Source of the DNA: Streptomyces sp. HM190
GTDB taxonomy: Bacteria; Actinomycetota; Actinomycetes; Streptomycetales; Streptomycetaceae
Direction of reading: 5' to 3'
DNA: 64,000 nt
NCBI RefSeq assembly: GCF_009857135.1
Contig: NZ_CP047318.1
Coordinates: forward strand, 7,316,001 to 7,380,000
The notes beneath the pieces were generated by a model. It was not told where the DNA came from, did no database searches, and saw only the letters and a list, made by a program, of their open reading frames with translations. Numbering within the stretch: the stretch's first letter is position 1; each line of letters opens with the position of its first letter. The translations under genes and the position numbers were made by a program. Positions 14,953 to 22,764 of this stretch are shown here, one piece after another.

Positions 14953-15759
14953 ATGCGTACTCAGGCAAGCACGAAGCACCATCCGCACGACGACGCCCCC
15001 GACACCGCTGAGGCGTTCCGCGAGCTGGCGACACTGTCCCCCGGCCCGGAACGGGACGCCCTGCGGGGACGGATCGTCGAGGCGTGGCTGCCCATGGCCG
15101 AACGGCTCGCGGGGCGGTTCCGCAGCCGCGGCGAGAGCTACGAGGACCTGCGCCAGGTCGCGGCGCTCGGCCTGGTCAAGGCCGTCGACCGCTACGACCC
15201 CGAGCGCGGCAACGCCTTCGAGAGCTATGCGGTACCCACCGTCACCGGTGAGATCAAGCGGCACTTCCGGGACCACATGTGGACCCTGCACGTGCCGCGC
15301 CGGGTCCAGGACCTGCGCAACCGGGTCCGGTTCGCCACCCAGGACCTGTCCCAGACGATCTCGGGTCGCCGCCCCACCGTGGCCGAGATCGCCGCCCACG
15401 CCAACATGAGCGAGGAGGACGTCCAGGTCGGCCTGGAGGCCCTGGAGAGCTTCACGGCGCTGTCCCTGGACGCCGAACTCCCGGGCAGCGAGGACGGCTA
15501 CTCGCTCAGCGACGCGCTGGGCGCGCCCGACCCCGCGCTCGACACCGTCGTCGACCGCGAGGCGGTCAAGCCGCGGCTCGCGGCGCTGCCGGAGCGGGAG
15601 CGGGCCATCCTCTACATGCGGTTCTTCGGGGACATGACGCAGAGCCGGATCGCGGAGCAGCTGGGCATCTCGCAGATGCACGTCTCCCGGCTGATCAGCC
15701 GGTGCTGCGACCGACTGCGCGACCAGGTGATGCAGGACGCCGGCGCCCCAGCCGACTGA
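14953..15759 (+). CDS. RNA polymerase sigma factor, SigB/SigF/SigG family
   Basis: A 268-residue group 3 sigma factor. Region 2 contains ERLAGRFRSRGESYEDLRQVAALGLVKAVDRYDPERG, then SYAVPTVTGEIKRHFRDHMW (region 2.4/3.0) and VPRRVQDLRN, typical of the SigF/SigB/SigG clade. Region 4 ends with the helix-turn-helix TQSRIAEQLGISQMHVSRLISR. Such factors direct osmotic, oxidative or sporulation-stage transcription and are normally held by anti-sigma kinases. No anti-sigma or anti-anti-sigma gene lies next to it here. Start ATG 14953 is weakly supported by GGGAGC. Confidence 0.9.
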   Translation: MRTQASTKHHPHDDAPDTAEAFRELATLSPGPERDALRGRIVEAWLPMAERLAGRFRSRGESYEDLRQVAALGLVKAVDRYDPERGNAFESYAVPTVTGEIKRHFRDHMWTLHVPRRVQDLRNRVRFATQDLSQTISGRRPTVAEIAAHANMSEEDVQVGLEALESFTALSLDAELPGSEDGYSLSDALGAPDPALDTVVDREAVKPRLAALPERERAILYMRFFGDMTQSRIAEQLGISQMHVSRLISRCCDRLRDQVMQDAGAPAD

Positions 15760-15889
15760 GATACCGGCCACGCGCCGTCCGCGCACCCGCCCCGTCACCG
15801 ATGTGACCGGCCGGCCGGGCCCTGAGGGTCCCCGGCCCGCCGGTCGCCGTGAGCGGGCCGCAGGGGCGGCCTCCCGCTCGGTCCGTACG

Positions 15890-16179
15890 TCACCCGGAGG
15901 CGGCCATCGCGAGGGCGATGTGGCGCGACATCGTGTCCGTCGCCCGGGCCTCCGCCATCGAGAAGGCCAGGCGGGCGCCCGGTCGGAAGAGGGAGAGGAC
16001 GCCCCCGACGTGCCGTTGGGGGCGGTCACCGGGACCGACAGCAGCGAGGTGACGTCGGCCCGCACGAGGACGGGGGCGCCCGTGGTGTCGTGGCCGAAGG
16101 CGCCGGGGTCCGCGGGGCGGACCTGGAGAACACGCCGCCCGCTGCACCGCGACAGCTGCGGGGCGAGCAGCACGGTCAC
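15890..16179 (-). pseudogene. GAF-type domain fragment, frameshifted
   Basis: Two minus-strand frames together spell one domain end. First comes TTGAPVLVRADVTSLLSVPVTAPNGT (about 16100-16020), then, after a frame change, GGVLSLFRPGARLAFSMAEARATDTMSRHIALAMAASG to a stop at 15890. The SLLSVPV and VLSLFRPGA segments and the helical SMAEARATDTMSRHIALA end are like GAF sensor domains. The 5' part is absent, so this is a remnant. Confidence 0.6.
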
Positions 16180-16768
16180 CGACGTCGGCGCCGAACGACT
16201 CGCCGCCTACCCCCCACCCCGACCTCGCCGGGCCGGTCGCCGTCCAGCTCCGCTCGGGGGACGGCTCGATCCCGACGGCCCTGGACCGCGGGGAGCCGGT
16301 CGACGCGGCGGATCTGCCGCGTGACGAGCGGTGGCCGGACTACCGGGTCGTCGCCCTCGACGCGGGCGTCCGGTCCAGCGTCACCCTGCCGTTCCGGCGG
16401 TCGGGGCTGACGTCCCCCTCAGCCTCCACAGTTTCCGCGCCGGGGCGCTGGGGGACGTGCCGCACGGGTCCGCCCGCGCGCTCGAGGATCTCGTGGCGAC
16501 GAGCATCGTCCGTGACCGTTCGTACCGGGCCGCCCCCACCGAGCCGGAACAGCTCGGCGCCGCGCTGCGTAGGCGGCCCGTCGTCGACCAGGCGTGCGGC
16601 ATCGTGATGCATGTCCTCGGGTGCGACGCGGACGCGGCGTTCACGGTGCTGCGGCGTATTTCGCAGGGCACGAACCGCAAGTTGGCCGAGGTGGCCTCGG
16701 CGGTGGTGGAGAGACGGGGCAGGGGCCTGGAGCGGGAACCGGTGTCCCTGTGCGGCAACGAGGGGTGA
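16149..16768 (+). pseudogene. GAF-ANTAR regulator remnant
   Basis: The 3' part reads as an intact ANTAR RNA-binding domain (LGAALRRRPVVDQACGIVMH, FTVLRRISQGTNRKLAEVASAVV) to the stop at 16768. Upstream GAF-domain pieces appear in other frames: TVTDVGAERLAAY, then after one extra C in the run near 16210-16216 DLAGPVAVQLRSGDGSIP and SSVTLPFRR, then another shift near 16400 into DVPLSLHSFRAGAL. At least two frameshifts and a missing N-terminus mark it as decayed. ANTAR proteins normally bind paired hairpins in nascent RNA to prevent termination. Confidence 0.75.
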
Positions 16769-16957
16769 GGGCGGGAGCGGGAGGGCGCCTCCCCCGCTCG
16801 CGTGGTCCCGCCCTGGTCGCTCGTCTGGTGTCACCCGGTCGGTGGGGCCGGTCCCGCGAATGGGGTCCGGCGGCGGGCGGGCGGCGCAGGCGCAGGGTCT
16901 GATGGGCAGGGCGGGGCGCGGTGGGCGTGCCCCGAGCCGGACCAAGGAGCCCCGCCC

Positions 16958-17740
16958 ATGCGCCGCAGAGCCCGTGTCCTGTCCGCCGCCGCCCTGGCCG
17001 GCGCCGTGATCGGCGTCGCCGCCCCGGTCGCGTACGCGGATCCGGCGGCCGAGGTCGTCCCGGTCGCATACGCGGATCCGGCGGCCGAGGTCGTCCCGCA
17101 CGATGCGGCGCCGGGCGAGACCGTCACCGTCTCCGTCTCCTGCGACCCGACCGGCGGCCCGGCCCCCGACAGCACCGACGCCAGCTCACAGGCGTTCGAG
17201 CAGGGCACCGTCCAGCTGCACCGCATCCCGGGCAACGACGACGCCGCGGGCGGGCCCTCCTACCAGGGCACCGCCCGTATCGCCCCGGCCGCCGACTTCG
17301 AGACCGGCCCGGACGGGGCTGAGGCCGGTCCGGACGGGGCTGAGGCCGGCCCGGACGCGCCGGGCGGCTCCACCGAGTGGGGCGTGGACGGCGTCTGCCC
17401 GGCCCCGCCCGGCGGTGAGCAGAAACAGTGGAGCGCCACTTACACCGTCGACCTCGGCGGCCACCACCCCACGCGTCACCCCACCGACCAGCCCACACAC
17501 CAGCCCACGCACGAGCCAACACACCAGCCCACCCACGAGCCCACGCATGAGCCCACACACCAGCCCACCCACCACGACACCCACCGTCCCGCGCCGGTCC
17601 AGCGCGGAGTGCAGGCGGGCAGCGGGGGCGCCTTCACCGACTCCGTCCCGGCGATGGTCGCCGGCGGACTCCTCGTCGCGGGCGCGCTCGGCGCCGCCGT
17701 CCACCGTCTGCTGCACCGCCGGGGCCGCTGGACCCCGTGA
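16958..17740 (+). CDS. Secreted/membrane-anchored His-Pro-Thr repeat protein
   Basis: A 260-residue protein with a signal peptide (RRRARVLSAAALAGAVIGVA), a ~130-residue extracellular domain that recalls Streptomyces surface proteins, a repeat region at ~residues 167-211 of H-x-PT units (HQPTHEPT pattern) and a C-terminal transmembrane helix (PAMVAGGLLVAGALGAAVHRLL) with a basic end. The peptide next to the signal cleavage site (VAYADPAAEVVP) is encoded twice by a 36-base tandem duplication, and GPDGAEA is also repeated. The His-rich region could bind metal ions or span the cell wall. No sortase motif seen. ATG 16958 follows AAGGAGC. Confidence 0.75.
   Translation: MRRRARVLSAAALAGAVIGVAAPVAYADPAAEVVPVAYADPAAEVVPHDAAPGETVTVSVSCDPTGGPAPDSTDASSQAFEQGTVQLHRIPGNDDAAGGPSYQGTARIAPAADFETGPDGAEAGPDGAEAGPDAPGGSTEWGVDGVCPAPPGGEQKQWSATYTVDLGGHHPTRHPTDQPTHQPTHEPTHQPTHEPTHEPTHQPTHHDTHRPAPVQRGVQAGSGGAFTDSVPAMVAGGLLVAGALGAAVHRLLHRRGRWTP
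17027..17098 (+). repeat. 36-base tandem duplication within a signal peptide region
   Basis: Units 17027-17062 and 17063-17098 differ at one base (G to A at position 6). Each encodes VAYADPAAEVVP, so the signal peptidase context AYA-D is present twice in the precursor. Confidence 0.9.
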
Positions 17741-17929
17741 CCGCGCACGGCCGCCCCCGGCGCCACCCGGCGCGGAGCCCCCGAGGCGCGTGAGCGGGGG
17801 ACCGGCGGGGCGGGGCGTGGACCTCGCGGCACGGGGTGGTACGGAGCACGCGCGGGAACGGCGGGGCACCATGGACAGCGCGGGAACGCTGAGCACCGGA
17901 CAACGCGACGACACGGCGCGGAGGTACAG

Positions 17930-19159
17930 ATGCGGCGGACGGAACCGGGAGGAGGTCCGGTGGGGTACGGCCCCGTCCGTTACGGTCCTCCGCTGCCCGA
18001 CCAGGGACTGCCGCTGCTGCCCGAGCTGACCGCCGTGCTCTCGGCAGCCGCCGGCCGCCCCGACGCCGTACCCCTCGGTGGTTCCCCCGAGCTCCTGGAC
18101 GCCGCCTGCGGCTACTGGGGCCGGCGCGGGCTGCCCACCACTGCCGACCGCGTCGCGGCCGCCCCCGGCGCCCCCGCCCTGCTGCTCGCGCTGACCGCCG
18201 CGATCGGCGGTGACGTCCTGCTCCCGCGGCCGTGCGCGGCCTGGTGGGAGCCGGAGGCCCGGGCGCTCGGCAGATCCGTCTTCCACGTGCCGACCCCGGC
18301 CGAGTGCGGCGGCGTACCGGACCCGTACGCGCTGCTGGAGACCGTGCGCCGGATCCGGGACGAGGGCGGTGACCCCCGGCTGCTCGTGCTGTGCGTCGCC
18401 GACGATCCGACCGCCACCGTGGCCCCGCCCGAGCTGGTCCACGAGACCGTTCAGGCCGCCGCGGGGGAAGGGCTGCACCTGGTCAGCGACGAGACCTGGC
18501 GCGACACCCTGCACGACCCGCACGACCCCGTGCTGCTCAGCCCTGCCGAGATGCTGCCGGACCGGGTCACCGTCGTCACCGACCTCGCCGGCCCCTTCCT
18601 GCCGGCGGGCTGGCCCGCCGCGATCGCCCGTTTCCCGGCCGACGGCACCGGCGGCGGACTGCGCGACCGGGTCCTCGACGTGCTCACCGCGCTCGGCGCC
18701 CGCGTCGCCACCCCGGTCGCCGCGGCCGCCGCGTACGCCCTCGCCGAGCCCGGTCCCGTCGGCGAGCGGCTCGCCGGGACGGTCCGGCTGCACGCGCGGC
18801 TGGCCGCCGCGGCGCACCGGGCCGTGATCGGAGCCGGGGCGCTCGCCCTGCCCCCGCGCGCGGGCCGGCACCTGTACGTCGACCTCGCCCCGCTGCGCCC
18901 GGCGCTCACCGTGCACGGCGTCGGCGACGCCCAGGAACTGGAGGACTTCCTCACCGCCCGGCTCGGCCTGCCCGCGCCCGGCGGGCACCGCTTCGGGGAC
19001 GACCTCGGGGCGCTCCGGTTCCGTCTCTCGACGGGGCTGTTCCTCGGCACGGCCGACGAGGAGCGGACGCGCGCCCTGAACGCCCCCGACCCCCTCGGAC
19101 TGCCGCAGGTGGAACGCGCGCTGACCCAGTTCGGATCGACCCTGGAGGATCTCCGATGA
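17930..19159 (+). CDS. Aminotransferase class I/II-fold protein lacking lysine
   Basis: A 409-residue protein with the layout of fold-type I PLP aminotransferases: VAAAPGAPALLLALTAAIGG (cofactor phosphate loop region), LHLVSDETWRD in the place of the SDEVY PLP-aspartate motif, and LRFRLSTGLFLG matching the C-terminal substrate-carboxylate arginine segment. The Schiff-base lysine should occur just before PGW; here the sequence is DLAGPFLPAGWPAAIARF with no lysine, and the whole protein contains none. The NPxNPTG asparagine is also replaced (VADDPTATV). It may be a pseudoenzyme. ATG 17930 has GGAGG upstream. Next gene overlaps the stop. Confidence 0.78.
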   Translation: MRRTEPGGGPVGYGPVRYGPPLPDQGLPLLPELTAVLSAAAGRPDAVPLGGSPELLDAACGYWGRRGLPTTADRVAAAPGAPALLLALTAAIGGDVLLPRPCAAWWEPEARALGRSVFHVPTPAECGGVPDPYALLETVRRIRDEGGDPRLLVLCVADDPTATVAPPELVHETVQAAAGEGLHLVSDETWRDTLHDPHDPVLLSPAEMLPDRVTVVTDLAGPFLPAGWPAAIARFPADGTGGGLRDRVLDVLTALGARVATPVAAAAAYALAEPGPVGERLAGTVRLHARLAAAAHRAVIGAGALALPPRAGRHLYVDLAPLRPALTVHGVGDAQELEDFLTARLGLPAPGGHRFGDDLGALRFRLSTGLFLGTADEERTRALNAPDPLGLPQVERALTQFGSTLEDLR

Positions 19160-19344
19160 CGAGGGTGCCCACGCCCACCGGATCGTGTCCGCGCCGCCCG
19201 GCCGCCCGTCGGCGGTCCGGACAGCGGCCTGGTCGGCGGCCCGGTCGACGCTCCTGGCAGCGGCCCGACCAGTGGTGCGGTCAGCCGTCCGGTCAGCGAC
19301 GCCGGTCCTTCGACGACGCCCGGCGATGGGAGCCCTCTCGATGA
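19156..19344 (+). CDS. Possible small Arg-rich peptide bridging two genes
   Basis: ATG 19156 overlaps the preceding stop (ATGA) and its own stop overlaps the ATG at 19341 (ATGA again), so a 62-residue frame fits exactly between two genes. The product is Arg/Pro/Gln-rich (RRSGQRPGRRPGRRSW) and low-complexity. Alternatively this segment is the N-terminal extension of the next gene in another frame from GTG 19185. Base composition by codon position does not clearly separate the two. Confidence 0.3.
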   Translation: MTRVPTPTGSCPRRPAARRRSGQRPGRRPGRRSWQRPDQWCGQPSGQRRRSFDDARRWEPSR

Positions 19345-20495
19345 CGCAGCAGCCCGGGTCGACCACCCCCGCGGCCTCCTCGTCGCGCGCCTCCGCGACC
19401 CCCGCGACCCCCGAGGACACCGAGGACACCGAGGACACCGAGGACACCGACGGTCCGGCGTCCGCGGCCCGCCTCGACGCCCTGGAGCCGAGGCCCGCGC
19501 CGCCCTTCGCCGTCCCCGGGCCGCCGGCGGAGCCCGCCGAGCCCCGTCCCCTCGGTGAGCGGCGCCGCTGGCCCGCGTCCTTCGCCGACCGGCTGACCAC
19601 CCCGCTGCCCGGCCTGCGGGCGCTCGCCCGCTTCGCCCGCGAGGGCTCGGTACGGCCGGGCCCCGAGGGCCTCGTCGACATCCCCCGACTGCCGTACGAG
19701 CCCGGCCCGTTGCCCCGCGTCGACGCCCGCAGCATGGCCGTCACCTGGGCGGGGCACGCGAGTTGGGTGGTGCGGATCGGCGGGCTCACCGTCCTCACCG
19801 ACCCGGTCTGGTCCCGCCGTATCCTCGGCACGCCCACCCGGATCACCCCGGTCGGCGTGGCCTGGGACGCGCTGCCGCGGGTGGACGCGGTCGTCATCAG
19901 CCACAACCACTACGACCACCTGGACGCGCCCACGCTGCGCCGCCTCCCGCGCTCCACACCGGTGTTCGTGCCCGCCGGACTCGGCGGCTGGTTCCGCCGC
20001 CGCCGCTTCACCGAGGTCACCGAGCTGGACTGGTGGGAGGCGGCCGAACTCGACGGCGTCCGCTTCGACTTCGTACCGGCCCACCACTGGTCCAAGCGCA
20101 CCCTCACCGACACCTGCCGCTCCCTGTGGGGCGGTTGGGTCCTCACGGCGCCCGACGGCAAGCGGGTGTACTTCGCGGGCGACACGGGCTACGGCCACTG
20201 GTTCTCCCTCATCGGCCGCCGCCACCCCGGCATCGACCTCGCGCTCCTGCCGATCGGCGCGTACGACCCCCGCTGGTGGCTCAGCGACGTCCACTGCGAC
20301 CCCGAGGAGGCCGTCCGGGCCTTCCAGGACCTCGGCGCCCGCCACATGGCGCCCATGCACTGGGCCACGTTCGTCCTGTCCGCCGAACCGGTCCTGGAAC
20401 CCCTCACCCGCGTACGGACGGCCTGGGAGGCGGCGGGGCTCGCGCGCGAGAACCTGTGGGACCTGCCGATCGGGGCGTCCCGTGTCCTCGCCTGA
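19341..20495 (+). CDS. NAPE-PLD-like MBL-fold metallohydrolase
   Basis: A 384-residue metallo-beta-lactamase-fold hydrolase related to N-acylphosphatidylethanolamine phospholipase D. It shows MAVTWAGHASWVVRIGGLTVLTDPVWSRR, the metal motif SHNHYDHLD, FAGDTGYGHWF and a C-terminal APMHWATF. Family members cleave phosphodiester bonds of lipids; the bacterial substrate is unknown. The N-terminal ~75 residues are disordered and carry a four-fold EDT repeat (about 19413-19448). ATG 19341 overlaps an upstream stop; ATG 19326 or GTG 19185 are alternative starts giving a basic amphipathic extension. Co-directional with the lysine-free aminotransferase-like gene. Confidence 0.82.
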   Translation: MTQQPGSTTPAASSSRASATPATPEDTEDTEDTEDTDGPASAARLDALEPRPAPPFAVPGPPAEPAEPRPLGERRRWPASFADRLTTPLPGLRALARFAREGSVRPGPEGLVDIPRLPYEPGPLPRVDARSMAVTWAGHASWVVRIGGLTVLTDPVWSRRILGTPTRITPVGVAWDALPRVDAVVISHNHYDHLDAPTLRRLPRSTPVFVPAGLGGWFRRRRFTEVTELDWWEAAELDGVRFDFVPAHHWSKRTLTDTCRSLWGGWVLTAPDGKRVYFAGDTGYGHWFSLIGRRHPGIDLALLPIGAYDPRWWLSDVHCDPEEAVRAFQDLGARHMAPMHWATFVLSAEPVLEPLTRVRTAWEAAGLARENLWDLPIGASRVLA

Positions 20496-20565
20496 GGGGC
20501 GCGGACAACCGCCCGATCACCCACGACGGATTCCGCGGGCCGTCACGCCCTCCGGCCCCGGGCCC

Positions 20566-21177
20566 TCAGCGCACGAGACGCCGCCACAGGCTCGGCACCA
20601 CGCTGATCAGAAGCGTCAGTAGGACCGCCGCCAGCACCCCTTCCCAGGGCTCCGCGAACAGCGACCCGCCGAGGATCCCGATCAACTGGTACGTGACCGC
20701 CCACGCCAGGCACGCCGGCAGGTTGCCCCGCGCGAACCGCCGCAACGGCATCTTCGCCAGCAGGCACGCCAGCATCACCGGGAGCCGGCCGGCCGGCACC
20801 AGCCGTGACAGCACCAGCACGGCCACCCCGTGCCCGTCGAGCTTGCGCTGGGCCTGGGCCAGCCGGTCCTCCGGGGCCCGGCGGCGGATCGCCTCCAGCC
20901 ACCGCGAACCGTTCTTCGAGCCCATGCCGCGCCGCCCCAGCCAGTACAGGGCGATGTCCCCGCAGAACGCGGCCACCGACGCCACCACGAACACCATCAG
21001 CAGCGCGAACGGCGCCGTCTGGTGGAACGCCACCACCGCCGCCGAACTGACCAGCGCCCCCGTGGGCACCACCGGCAACAGCGCGCCCACCAGCACCAGC
21101 AGGAACAGCATCGGATAACCGATCGCCTGCTGCGTCGGCCCGTAGGGCAGGGGAGTGGCCACGACGGACAGCACCAT
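20566..21177 (-). CDS. DedA family (VTT domain) membrane protein
   Basis: A 203-residue membrane protein of the DedA/SNARE-associated family. It has 4-5 hydrophobic segments, the FVVASVAAFCGDIALYWLGRRGMGS re-entrant signature with its G-D, and SRLVPAGRLPVMLACLLAKMPLRRF, the conserved R-x3-G/P amphipathic motif. DedA proteins act as lipid flippases or scramblases supporting membrane homeostasis. GTG 21180 or ATG 21177 are both open; GGAGGG lies upstream. Next to an MBL hydrolase in the same orientation, 37 bases away. Confidence 0.87.
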   Translation of the reverse strand: MVLSVVATPLPYGPTQQAIGYPMLFLLVLVGALLPVVPTGALVSSAAVVAFHQTAPFALLMVFVVASVAAFCGDIALYWLGRRGMGSKNGSRWLEAIRRRAPEDRLAQAQRKLDGHGVAVLVLSRLVPAGRLPVMLACLLAKMPLRRFARGNLPACLAWAVTYQLIGILGGSLFAEPWEGVLAAVLLTLLISVVPSLWRRLVR

Positions 21178-21214
21178 CACCGGGCACCCTCCGCGACCCC
21201 GCTCGGCCCACGTC

Positions 21215-21988
21215 TCATTCCGCGCCCCCCGGTCGTACGCTCTCCCCGTGCTCCAGCCGGTGCACGGCCACCTCCGGCGCGCGCAGGGCGGCGAGGCGCA
21301 CGAACTCCGCCCCGGGCGCGTGGAACTCATGGGGGCGCACGGCGTCCATCCCGATCGGCCAGTACGTGCCGTAGTGCACCGGAATCGCGCTGCGGGGCGC
21401 GAGCAGCGCCAGCGCCTCCGCCGCGCGCCCCGCGTCGAGATGCCCCTCCCCGAGACAGGGCCCCCAGCCGCCGACCGGCAGCAGCGCCACGTCGACCGGT
21501 CCGACCTCCTTGGGCATCGACTCGAACAGCCCGGTGTCCCCGGCGAAATAGGTCCGCGCCTCCCCCTCGACGACGAACCCGAGCGCCGGTGAGCGGTGCG
21601 GCCCGACCGGCAGGCGCCGCCCGTCGTGGCGGGCCGGCACGGCCCGGACGACCAGGTCACCGACGCCCACCTCGTCCCCGGGCGCCACCTCGGACAGCCG
21701 CAGGTGCCGCAGCCTGCGCAGCCCCGGCACCTGGCGCGGCGCCCCGCGCGGCACCACCAGCCGGGTACCCGGCGCGAGCCGGGCCAGGGACGGCACATGC
21801 AGATGATCGGCGTGCAGATGGGACACCAGCGCCACGTCCGCGTCCGCCGCCTCGGGCGGGGGCGGCGCCCCGCGGCGCCTGCGCAGATGCGCGAGCCGGC
21901 GCGTGAACAGCGGGTCCGTGAGCACGCGCGTGCCCGAGTCCTCGACCGTGCAGGTGGCGTGACCCCACCAGGTGACCTCCACCGGCAC
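21215..21988 (-). CDS. UlaG-like MBL-fold metallohydrolase
   Basis: A 257-residue metallo-beta-lactamase superfamily protein of the UlaG/L-ascorbate-6-phosphate lactonase-like group: opening VEVTWWGHATCTVEDSGTRVLTDPLF, metal motif SHLHADHLHV, YFAGDTGLF and C-terminal IPVHYGTYWP. The substrate is unknown. GTG 21988 follows AAGGAGG. Probably cotranscribed with the downstream dedA-like gene. Confidence 0.84.
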   Translation of the reverse strand: MPVEVTWWGHATCTVEDSGTRVLTDPLFTRRLAHLRRRRGAPPPPEAADADVALVSHLHADHLHVPSLARLAPGTRLVVPRGAPRQVPGLRRLRHLRLSEVAPGDEVGVGDLVVRAVPARHDGRRLPVGPHRSPALGFVVEGEARTYFAGDTGLFESMPKEVGPVDVALLPVGGWGPCLGEGHLDAGRAAEALALLAPRSAIPVHYGTYWPIGMDAVRPHEFHAPGAEFVRLAALRAPEVAVHRLEHGESVRPGGAE

Positions 21989-22074
21989 TCCGTTCGCCTC
22001 CTTCGCGCTACTCCCCCGAGCCTACGGGCTGGAGTAGGGTCTCAGGCCCGGGACCCGGAGGTGAGGGGGACGCC

Positions 22075-22557
22075 ATGGGAGACGAGAGTGACGCCTTCGC
22101 CCTGTCCTGCCAGGAGACACCCCGCGAGCGCCCGGGGCGGACGGCGGGAGGCGGAGCGGTCGTACGGGTCGCCGCCATCGCCAGCCTGACCCCCCTGGAG
22201 GAGCTGGAGGCCGACCCCTTCCTGGTCGACTCCCGCAGCCAGCACGCCATGTGCGCCCGCTGGGCCGCCGAGCGCGGCTACGTGGTGACGCGCGAACTGC
22301 TCGTCCGCGGTCTGCGCCCCGACCACTGCGCCCTGTGGGCCGACGTCGACGCCGGCCATGTCGACCTCTTCGTCGCCCCCAGCCGCCGCGTCCTCGAACG
22401 CGCCCTCGCCTCCGTCGACGACTTCACCGCCGAGTGCGCCCGCCGCGGCGTCCGCGTCGAGACCGTCGGCCGCGCCGAACCCGCCTACGACGCCCAGATG
22501 AAGGCCCGCGTCCACCGCCGGCTGTCGATGCCGACGGCGGGCTACGACGGCCGCTGA
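22075..22557 (+). CDS. Small protein resembling a degenerate serine-recombinase catalytic domain
   Basis: A 160-residue protein whose order of elements mirrors the resolvase N-terminal domain: a first strand (VVRVAAIASLTP), DSRSQHAMCARWAAERGYVVTREL (like the SxxxQ helix and next strand), a mid segment ending AGHVDLFVAPSRRVLERALASVDDF (like the VD-x-x-KLDRLSR helix), then CARRGVRVETVG. The nucleophile serine context YxRxS is absent and there is no DNA-binding C-terminal domain, so it is unlikely to recombine DNA. ATG 22075 has GGAGGTGAGG upstream. Divergent from the UlaG-like gene. Homology is inferred from pattern, not a search. Confidence 0.5.
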   Translation: MGDESDAFALSCQETPRERPGRTAGGGAVVRVAAIASLTPLEELEADPFLVDSRSQHAMCARWAAERGYVVTRELLVRGLRPDHCALWADVDAGHVDLFVAPSRRVLERALASVDDFTAECARRGVRVETVGRAEPAYDAQMKARVHRRLSMPTAGYDGR

Positions 22558-22764
22558 CCGCCGGGGCGCGCTCCGCGCACGCCCGTCGCCGTGCCGCCGC
22601 TGCCGCCTGCTGCGCCCTACCGCCCCCGACCAGCGTGCCCGGGCCGCACCCCGCCCCGCCTTCCGCACGCCCCGCCCCGCCTCCGTGCCCCCCTCGGTGT
22701 CACCCCCGTTCCCCCGGCCGTGTGACAGGCTGGGCCCAGGAACGTGACGTAAGGGTGGCCGGAC

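Noticed and set aside
17458..17590. CRISPR-like or insertion-element repeat
   Set aside because: The short repeats encode an in-frame H-x-PT protein repeat and have no spacers.
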